A stretch of DNA of 5,840 nt from NCBI GenBank assembly GCA_035687895.1, contig DASRUE010000159.1:1-5840 (forward strand). The letters run 5' to 3'. Positions within the stretch are counted from its first letter, which is position 1. Each line of letters starts with the position of its first letter. Source of the stretch: JAERML01 sp035687895 (GTDB taxonomy: Bacteria; Bacteroidota; Ignavibacteria; UBA10030; UBA6906). The notes beneath the pieces are model-generated. The model worked only from the letters and a program-made list of their open reading frames with translations. It had not been told where the DNA came from and did no database searches. Positions 1 through 5,025 of the stretch are shown here, in pieces. The position numbers and the translations under genes are program-made.

Positions 1-10
1 AAGATTCTCG

Positions 11-44
11 ACTCCGGAGTTCTGGTTGCTCCGGAGTTTTTGTT
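11..44 (+). terminator. Rho-independent terminator of an upstream gene
   Basis: A perfect 9-bp inverted repeat (ACTCCGGAG at 11-19 and CTCCGGAGT at 29-37) encloses a 9-base loop. It is followed by a T-rich run (positions 37-44, interrupted by one G). The T-tract lies only on the plus-strand side; the minus-strand side reads CGAGAATCTT, which is not U-rich. It should therefore end a plus-strand transcript that begins left of the window. It separates that transcript from the glycosyltransferase cluster, so the cluster probably needs its own promoter. Confidence 0.87.
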
Positions 45-58
45 TCTGAGCGCGTGCA

Positions 59-87
59 TTGATTGTCAGACGGCCTCTCCGTATCTT
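59..87 (+). promoter_or_regulatory. Candidate promoter for the glycan/envelope cluster
   Basis: TTGATT (59-64) and TATCTT (82-87) are separated by exactly 17 bases, and each matches the sigma-70 hexamers at 4 of 6 positions. Read against the Bacteroidota consensus (TTTG around -33, TAnnTTTG around -7), the downstream element TATCTTGG also fits at most fixed positions. It sits just after the upstream terminator and ends about 30 bases before the first start codon, the expected place for the cluster promoter. Predicted transcription would begin near 94, giving a short leader. The match is by eye and short, so it stays tentative. Confidence 0.38.
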
Positions 88-116
88 GGTGCGTGACCAT
101 GCTGTATGTGACCTAA

Positions 117-1241
117 TTGAAGATCCTTCTTTCCAACTCGACCGACATCTTTGCCGGCGGCGAGGACTACGTGCTGATCCTGGCGTCGGCCCTCCGGCAA
201 CGCGGGCATGACGTGTGGGTTTCTGCACAGCCAGGCCACCTCCTTCTCGAGAAATGCGCGGGCCGGCTGATCCCGACAGTTCCCATGACCTATGCAGGCA
301 TGGGGCGCGTATTCCAGGTCGCGGGAATCCTGCGCAGCCAGCTCCATCGTCTTTCGATCGACGTCGTCCATAGCAACGCGAACTATGACCGGACGTGCGC
401 GGCACTTGCAGCAGCGTGGTCCTCTACATGCCATGTCGCAAGCGTCCACAGTGCACATTCCATCCAACACAACATCACCCATTGGCTTCGAAACAGGTTC
501 GGAACGGACCATTTCATTGCGGATGCCGAAGCCGTAAAGGACGTGTTGGTTCGGCAAGATCGAATCCTGGAACAACGTATTACCGTAGTCCCGATCGGTG
601 TCGAGAGCCATCCCAAAGAAATGGGTGCGCAATGGCGGGCCCGGACACGTACAGAACTTGGTGTCCGCCCGGAAACGATCGTTGTTGGCAACGTTGCCCG
701 GCTTGTTCCCTTCAAGGGACATGAGGTTCTTCTCGATGCCGTGGCAGAAGTCGTCCAACAGAACTCCAATGTACTTTTCCCGATCATTGGTGATGGAGAA
801 CTCCTCCGCTCTTTACAGGAACAGGCGGCACAACTGAAGATAGAACCCTATGTTAGATTCCTTGGCTTCCGGGACAACCTGCAGGAAATCTATCCGGCAT
901 TCGATATTTACACTCACTCATCAAGGGAACTGGCAGCCGAGGCATTCCCTCTTGCAATTCTCCACGCATTGGCAGCCGGCTTACCAGTTGTGTGTACTGA
1001 GGTTGGTGGAATTGGTATGATGGTGGAAGATGGTGTGTCGGGATATCTGACTCCGCCCGAGAGTCCTCACGAACTTGCCGAGGCGCTTCTGAAAGCAATA
1101 GACGATCCTCAACTCCGGGGGCTGATGGGTGCGGCATCGTTTTCGCTTTTCCTGACACGGTTCCATGCATCCGCTATGGCGGCAGCGGTGGAACAAGTCT
1201 ATGGCCATGCGCGCCGGAAAACCCACCACCCACCCGCATGA
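117..1241 (+). CDS. GT4-family glycosyltransferase (GT-B fold)
   Basis: A 374-residue protein that probably transfers a sugar from an activated donor onto a lipid-linked or surface glycan on the cytoplasmic side of the membrane. The N-terminal half has the GT4 opening (MKILLSNS, then FAGGEDY at about 12-18) and HSNAN at 85-89. The C-terminal half has GNVARLVPFKGHE (191-203), IIGDGELL (223-230), VRFLGF (246-251) and AFPLAILHALAAGLPVV (276-292). Length and motif order are normal for the family. In the EX7E motif the first Glu is present (E275) but the second, usually the ribose-contacting Glu, is His (H283). The start is TTG: an in-frame TAA sits directly before it, and MKILL is the family's usual first strand. 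No clear Shine-Dalgarno sequence is visible. The donor and acceptor cannot be read from the sequence. The next gene makes an amino-deoxysugar nucleotide, so a role in the same glycan is inferred. Confidence 0.9.
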   Translation: MKILLSNSTDIFAGGEDYVLILASALRQRGHDVWVSAQPGHLLLEKCAGRLIPTVPMTYAGMGRVFQVAGILRSQLHRLSIDVVHSNANYDRTCAALAAAWSSTCHVASVHSAHSIQHNITHWLRNRFGTDHFIADAEAVKDVLVRQDRILEQRITVVPIGVESHPKEMGAQWRARTRTELGVRPETIVVGNVARLVPFKGHEVLLDAVAEVVQQNSNVLFPIIGDGELLRSLQEQAAQLKIEPYVRFLGFRDNLQEIYPAFDIYTHSSRELAAEAFPLAILHALAAGLPVVCTEVGGIGMMVEDGVSGYLTPPESPHELAEALLKAIDDPQLRGLMGAASFSLFLTRFHASAMAAAVEQVYGHARRKTHHPPA

Positions 1242-1253
1242 GCCCGATTGCAA

Positions 1254-1258
1254 AGGAG
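1254..1258 (+). promoter_or_regulatory. Shine-Dalgarno site that favours a TTG start for the aminotransferase
   Basis: AGGAG at 1254-1258 lies 9 bases before TTG at 1268, which is in frame with the aminotransferase. The longer alternative, ATG at 1238, overlaps the glycosyltransferase stop (ATGA) but has only CCACCCACCCGC-like sequence upstream and no Shine-Dalgarno site. Downstream genes in the window do carry such sites (AAGGAG before 2404, GGAG before 3100), so the presence of one here is informative. Confidence 0.6.
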
Positions 1259-1267
1259 AAGTCGCAG

Positions 1268-2407
1268 TTGACATCAACGATCGCGTTCCACAAACCATGG
1301 TATGACTCCGAGGATGAGGAGGCTCTTGTTGCCGCGTTCCGATCCGGCAAGCTCGTGGGTGATGGGCCATCCACTCAACAGGCCTCACAAGAACTTGCCC
1401 GCCTTCTTGGTGTCAGCACAGCACTCCTGACTCCCTCCTGCACTCATGCCCTGGAGCTGGCCATGATGGTGTTGCAACTAAAGCCGCGCGATGAAGTGAT
1501 CGTGCCGAGCTTTACTTTTGTTTCCACGGCGAACTGCGTTCTCCGCCAGGGCGCACATCTCGTTCTCTCGGATATCTCTCCATCGACACTCACGATGGAT
1601 GTCGACGATATGGCCCGCCGGATCACGCCGCGCACGCGGGCGATCATTCCCGTCGCCTATGCAGGAGTTTCACCGGATGTTGATGCCATCCTTGCTCTTG
1701 CACAACCGCGCAGCATTACCGTGGTGGAAGATGCAGCGCAATCCATCGGTGCAACGTATAAAGGAAAACCCCAGGGGACAACCGGGGATATAGGGTGTTT
1801 CAGTTTCCACGAAACCAAAAATGTTTCCACCGGTGAGGGAGGCGCGTTCGTGACCAACAACGAGGAGCTTGCCTCACGCGCTGAGATCATCCGCGAGAAG
1901 GGAACGAACAGGAAACAATTCATGCTGCACATGGTGGACAAGTACACCTGGGTTGATGTCGGCAGCAGCTATCTCCCTTCGGATCTCGCAGGCGCACTCC
2001 TCCGCACACAACTGCAGAAGCTTAAGACCATTCACCTGAAGCGCAATCGGATTCACGAAAGGTATCTGGAAGGCCTGGCGTTGCTCGCAGAGAGCGGGGC
2101 ACTGACCTTCCCCACCATTCCTGCGGAGACAGGATCAAATTTTCACATCTTCTATGTGCTGATGAGGGATGAGAAGACAAGGAACGAAGCTATACAATTC
2201 TTTCGTGAAAGAAACATCATCACCACATTCCATTACCTCCCACTCCATCTTTCACCCGTTGGACAAAAGGTCCTTGGATACAACGCCGGCGATTTCCCTG
2301 TCACCGAATCGGTCAGCGGCCGCCTTCTCCGTCTCCCGATCTATCCTGCGTTGACGGACGATGAGCAGACACGTGTCATCGAGACCATGAAGGAGTTCCT
2401 CAAATGA
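1268..2407 (+). CDS. wecE: dTDP-4-amino-4,6-dideoxygalactose transaminase (WecE/RffA-like), DegT/DnrJ/EryC1/StrS family
   Basis: A PLP-dependent aminotransferase expected to transfer an amino group from glutamate to C4 of dTDP-4-oxo-6-deoxyglucose, giving dTDP-Fuc4N. From this start it is 379 residues, close to the family length. Numbered from that start, motifs are SGKLVGDG (26-33), LLTPSCTHALE (53-63), VIVPSFTFVSTAN (77-89), VVEDAAQS (152-159, Asp155 for the PLP ring nitrogen), FSFHETKN (178-185, Lys184 the Schiff-base lysine), AEIIREKGTNRKQF (205-218), VDKYTW (223-228), GSSYLPSDL (232-240) and FHYLPLH (321-327). The run from AEIIREKG to SSYL is characteristic of E. coli RffA as I recall it, which supports this subgroup over other sugar aminotransferases. 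The start at TTG 1268 has a good ribosome site and matches the family N-terminus. ATG 1238 would add ten polar residues and overlap the preceding stop by 4 bases. Enzymes making the substrate and the usual N-acetyltransferase are not in the window. The gene symbol denotes similarity, not membership of an enterobacterial common antigen locus. Confidence 0.9.
   Translation: MTSTIAFHKPWYDSEDEEALVAAFRSGKLVGDGPSTQQASQELARLLGVSTALLTPSCTHALELAMMVLQLKPRDEVIVPSFTFVSTANCVLRQGAHLVLSDISPSTLTMDVDDMARRITPRTRAIIPVAYAGVSPDVDAILALAQPRSITVVEDAAQSIGATYKGKPQGTTGDIGCFSFHETKNVSTGEGGAFVTNNEELASRAEIIREKGTNRKQFMLHMVDKYTWVDVGSSYLPSDLAGALLRTQLQKLKTIHLKRNRIHERYLEGLALLAESGALTFPTIPAETGSNFHIFYVLMRDEKTRNEAIQFFRERNIITTFHYLPLHLSPVGQKVLGYNAGDFPVTESVSGRLLRLPIYPALTDDEQTRVIETMKEFLK
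2390..2395 (+). promoter_or_regulatory. Ribosome binding site inside the aminotransferase end
   Basis: AAGGAG lies 8 bases before the ATG at 2404, within the last codons of the aminotransferase. The ATGA overlap of start and stop (2404-2407) together with this site is the usual layout for translational coupling, so the lipoprotein is probably made together with the enzyme. Confidence 0.75.
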
Positions 2408-3081
2408 AACGTGAGCTCGTAATGTTCATTTGCATGATCATACCAGTCGCATTTCTTGGGTCGTGCCAACGAAATGCACCGGTTCCTGTCCTTTCGACGG
2501 CCGACAGCATTAGGACTGTTGAGGACAATTTGGCGCACAGGGCAGAGGCCAACGCGTTCTTCATCAACGATCCAGATTCCCCCTTCGAGCGCGATACGAC
2601 CGTGAGCTATCATGGCATCAAGTGGTTTCCGGTTGATCCTCGATATCGGGGGGAATCGGCGTTACACCGTTACGATAGGCCCGAAACCGTCGTCGTTCTG
2701 GGAACGAAAGGGGAGGAACGAAAACAACTTCGCTATGGGTATTTTGAGTTCGACGTACCGGATGAATCTGGCGACCCCGTGACGCTCAGAATCAATGTCT
2801 ACAAGTTCACACCATATGATGCAAAGCGTTACGCGCTATACAAGAACAACCTGAGCGTCTGGTTCACTGACAAAACAACTGGGACGGAAACGTATGGAGT
2901 CGGTCGCTACGTCGAAATCGGTGACGAAAATCCTGATCCCTCCCATATCTACACTATCGATTTGAACAAAGCGTACAACCCTTATTGCGCGTACAGCGAT
3001 CTCTTTTCCTGTGCAATTCCCCGAAAAGAAGATCATCTCGACGTTGCACTCCGGGTTGGCGAAATGAAGTACCACGAGTGA
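2404..3081 (+). CDS. DUF1684-family lipoprotein
   Basis: A 225-residue predicted lipoprotein. Residues 1-20 form a signal peptide (KRE, then a hydrophobic stretch) ending in a lipobox, LGSC, with the lipidated cysteine at Cys21; Gln at +2 does not indicate inner-membrane retention under the E. coli rule. The mature part carries DUF1684 (PF07920) hallmarks: an N-terminal FINDPDSPF (53-61), WFPVDPRYRG (74-83), GYFEFDV (112-118), WFTDKTTGTETYGVGRYVEI (153-172) and the highly characteristic AYNPYCAYSDLFSCAIP (190-206), followed by HLDVALRVGEMKY (211-223). Two cysteines (195 and 203) lie in that last motif. The family has no established biochemical function as far as I know. The start overlaps the aminotransferase stop as ATGA and has a good ribosome site. 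This position suggests shared expression with surface-glycan genes, but a role in glycan handling is only inference. Confidence 0.9.
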   Translation: MKRELVMFICMIIPVAFLGSCQRNAPVPVLSTADSIRTVEDNLAHRAEANAFFINDPDSPFERDTTVSYHGIKWFPVDPRYRGESALHRYDRPETVVVLGTKGEERKQLRYGYFEFDVPDESGDPVTLRINVYKFTPYDAKRYALYKNNLSVWFTDKTTGTETYGVGRYVEIGDENPDPSHIYTIDLNKAYNPYCAYSDLFSCAIPRKEDHLDVALRVGEMKYHE

Positions 3082-3099
3082 ACATCCAACGGAGCCACC

Positions 3100-3582
3100 A
3101 TGCCACCCATCAACAAATCCGTAGTCCCGGGCATCACTCTCATCGTCCTGGGTATCATCTTCCTCCTCCCCAATTTCACATCGCTCGAAGCGCGTGACCT
3201 CTGGCCTATTCTGATCCTCGGACCGGGGATCTTGTTTTACATTATGTTCTTTCAGGACCGGACCAACTACGGCCTCCTCATGCCTGCCACTGTTCTCACT
3301 GCATCGGGCCTCCTGTTTTTCTACTGCCTCAGCGAGGGATGGCACATGATGCGGACACTCTGGCCTGTCATGATGATTGCGCCCGGCGTTGCATTCATGC
3401 TTATGTACATCTGGGGGAAAAAGGAAAACGCTCTGCTCGTCCCGGGTATTGTTTTGACTCTGCTCGGCGGCCTGTTCCTGATAGCTGCAACCGACTACGA
3501 CTATCTCTGGCCCGTTGCGCTGATCGTGTTAGGCATCGTTCTGCTATTCGGTGCGCGCCGCAAGAACCCGGACTCGCCATAG
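3100..3582 (+). CDS. Small polytopic membrane protein with three repeated helical hairpins (LiaF-TM/DUF5668-like)
   Basis: A 160-residue, strongly hydrophobic protein with about six predicted membrane helices (approximately 8-24, 34-51, 59-77, 87-104, 111-129, 135-151) and a short basic tail (ARRKNPDSP). It appears built from three similar hairpins of about 40-47 residues. The first helix of each starts VPG, MPA or VPG (9-11, 61-63, 114-116), and the second starts LWP (34-36, 87-89, 136-138) followed by a small-residue pattern such as LILGPGI, MMIAPGV or LIVLGIV. This LWPxxLIxxGI pattern resembles the membrane region of LiaF and DUF5668 proteins, linked in other bacteria to envelope-stress sensing, but no soluble LiaF C-terminal domain is present. 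GGAG at 3091-3094 lies 5 bases before the ATG. The gene follows the lipoprotein by 18 bases, so it is probably the last gene of the operon. Function is not known. Confidence 0.82.
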   Translation: MPPINKSVVPGITLIVLGIIFLLPNFTSLEARDLWPILILGPGILFYIMFFQDRTNYGLLMPATVLTASGLLFFYCLSEGWHMMRTLWPVMMIAPGVAFMLMYIWGKKENALLVPGIVLTLLGGLFLIAATDYDYLWPVALIVLGIVLLFGARRKNPDSP

Positions 3583-3627
3583 CCCGAGATCCCGACGACA
3601 TCTCTTCATTGCCCAGTTCTCCGCGTG

Positions 3628-3656
3628 TTGAGATTCGTCTCGATTCGCTGTACATT
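3628..3656 (+). promoter_or_regulatory. Candidate promoter for the PP2C phosphatase gene
   Basis: TTGAGA (3628-3633, 5 of 6 sigma-70 -35 bases) and TACATT (3651-3656, 4 of 6 -10 bases) are spaced by 17 bases, in the 128-base gap before the phosphatase. The TTG-to-TA spacing of 20 bases equals that of the candidate at 59-87, and TACATTGT partly fits the Bacteroidota TAnnTTTG element. The spacer holds GATTCG twice (3632-3637 and 3642-3647), 10 bases apart, which could be a regulator site or chance. The gap has no other recognisable feature apart from an AGGG (3697-3700) that may serve as a weak ribosome site. Confidence 0.42.
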
Positions 3657-3710
3657 GTCCTCGCACAAACAAACGCACCGGGGTTTTTCATAACACAGGG
3701 CATCTGCTGA

Positions 3711-4943
3711 ATGGACCAACACAAGTTATATCGTACCATCAAGCTCTTGAGTGATGAGAAGTTTCGTACCGACGAGCAACTTCTCGGCTACGTCCTCGAG
3801 AACATCATTGAGAACGAGGCCATCCCGATCAAAGGCGGGCGCATCTGGAAGCTCGAGTCCACGCTGGGAACGTACCGACTGATACGGCAGTTCGGAGAAA
3901 TGGAACCCATTAAGAAAAACTTCCGTCTCCGCATTCTCGACTATCCCATGTTCCTCCAACTCCCGCGCAAGGGGACCGTGGTCGGGACTGAAACGAACAA
4001 GTATCTCCGGCAAAAAGGGATCAAGCTCTATTCCGCCACAGGCGTCGGCGAAAAGGTCCGGTGGAAAGGATACCAGCTCTATCCGTACGTCCTGGGCATC
4101 AACGCAGAGTATATGAAGCACGACATGACCTATGCGTTGAAGATTATCGGCAATGCGTTAACGACCTCCCTTCAAAGCCGCCGAATCGAATCGAAGGCGA
4201 AACAACTGGAGCTGGACCTGGATAAAGCGCGGGAGATCCAGAAGAGCATCCTCCCCGAACACGAGCTTCGATTTCACAACTATGAGCTGTACGGTGTGTC
4301 GTTGCCGGACAGGGTGGTGGGGGGCGACTTCTTCGACTACCTCCACGCTTCAGATGACAAAGACAGGCTGGGTGTAGTGATTGGTGATGCGGCCAGTAAG
4401 GGGCTCTCCGCGGCGGCGCAAGCGCTCTACGTTTCCGGTGCTCTCCGCATGGGCATCGAGTACCAGACGAAGATCAGCACGCTCGTCGGGAAGATCAACC
4501 AGCTCGTGAATAAGACCTTCTCAACGGAACATTTCATTTCAATGGTCTACGCTGAGCTTACAAATTCAGATAATGGGCTGGTGTTCTACGTGAACGCCGG
4601 GCATAACAATCCCATCATCCTCAGAGGCCATTCGGGAGAAGTTGAAACGCTCCCGGCGACAGGCCAGATCCTCGGGCCATTCCCTCAGGAAAAATACAGA
4701 ACGGAGTATGCACTGCTCAATAAGGGGGATATCCTCCTCCTTCACACCGACGGAATCACCGACGCTTCGAACGAAAATCATGAGATGTATGGAGTGGAAC
4801 GTCTTATCACGCGCTTGCGGGAATACAAGGGGCAATCACCACGCGAGATCTGTCAGTTGATCATGGAGGATGTACAGAAGTACAATCGACTCATCGAGTA
4901 TTCGGACGACAAAACCCTGGTGGTTATCAAGCGGACACGCTGA
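3711..4943 (+). CDS. PP2C-family serine/threonine phosphatase, SpoIIE/RsbU type, with N-terminal GAF-like sensor
   Basis: A 410-residue soluble signalling protein. Residues about 15-155 look like a GAF-type sensor (for example EAIPIKGGRIWKLES at 36-50), though I assign this fold only by general pattern. Residues about 157-182 form a charged helical linker ending in AREIQKSILPE, the typical lead into SpoIIE phosphatases. The catalytic domain (about 185-410) has the metal-binding acidic residues in RVVGGDFFDY (D206, D209), VVIGDAASKGLSAA (D226), LLLHTDGITDASN (D347, D351) and SDDKTLVVIK (D399, D400), so it looks active. Such enzymes usually dephosphorylate a STAS-domain anti-sigma antagonist, releasing a sigma factor. 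No STAS, anti-sigma kinase or sigma gene lies in the window, so the target is unknown. There is no signal peptide or membrane segment. A separate promoter candidate precedes it and a strong terminator follows. Confidence 0.92.
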   Translation: MDQHKLYRTIKLLSDEKFRTDEQLLGYVLENIIENEAIPIKGGRIWKLESTLGTYRLIRQFGEMEPIKKNFRLRILDYPMFLQLPRKGTVVGTETNKYLRQKGIKLYSATGVGEKVRWKGYQLYPYVLGINAEYMKHDMTYALKIIGNALTTSLQSRRIESKAKQLELDLDKAREIQKSILPEHELRFHNYELYGVSLPDRVVGGDFFDYLHASDDKDRLGVVIGDAASKGLSAAAQALYVSGALRMGIEYQTKISTLVGKINQLVNKTFSTEHFISMVYAELTNSDNGLVFYVNAGHNNPIILRGHSGEVETLPATGQILGPFPQEKYRTEYALLNKGDILLLHTDGITDASNENHEMYGVERLITRLREYKGQSPREICQLIMEDVQKYNRLIEYSDDKTLVVIKRTR

Positions 4944-4971
4944 ACACACTCTCCTCGGTGTATGAAATAAG

Positions 4972-5010
4972 AAAGCCGTCCCCGGATCTGGACGGCTTTG
5001 TTGTTGTTTT
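4972..5010 (+). terminator. Intrinsic terminator between convergent genes
   Basis: A perfect 10-bp stem (AAAGCCGTCC at 4972-4981 and GGACGGCTTT at 4990-4999) has an 8-base loop. It is followed on the plus strand by GTTGTTGTTTT. It starts 28 bases after the phosphatase stop and should end that transcript. Because the stem begins with AAA, the minus-strand copy ends in TTT and is followed by CTTATTTCATA. It may therefore also terminate the convergent minus-strand gene, whose stop is at 5026, though the U-tract on that side is weaker. Confidence 0.9.
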
Positions 5011-5025
5011 ATTCTCTCTCTGCCG

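Noticed and set aside
63..68. TTGTCA as an alternative -35 element (5 of 6 matches)
   Set aside because: No -10-like hexamer lies at 16-18 bases. TATCTT is only 13 bases away, while the overlapping TTGATT gives the 17-base spacing.
66..758. Long open frame on the minus strand (230 codons) opposite the glycosyltransferase
   Set aside because: It lies opposite a gene with clear family motifs. Its translation is rich in Cys, Arg and His without recognisable motifs, and it has no supporting ribosome site.
2836..3345. Minus-strand open frame of 169 codons opposite the DUF1684 and membrane-protein genes
   Set aside because: It spans two well-supported genes and the gap between them in the opposite direction. 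Its composition (acidic, low-complexity) is what an antisense reading of these genes gives.
3586..3604. Small inverted repeat GAGAT/ATCTC after the membrane-protein stop, as a terminator
   Set aside because: The stem is only 5 bp, with a 9-base loop and no following T-tract. Transcription may simply read through or end elsewhere.
3339..3710. Plus-strand open frame of 123 codons ending directly before the phosphatase ATG
   Set aside because: The tidy TGA-ATG junction is tempting, but two thirds of it reads the membrane-protein gene in another frame. The product is Arg/Ser/Asp-rich with no domain and no ribosome site.
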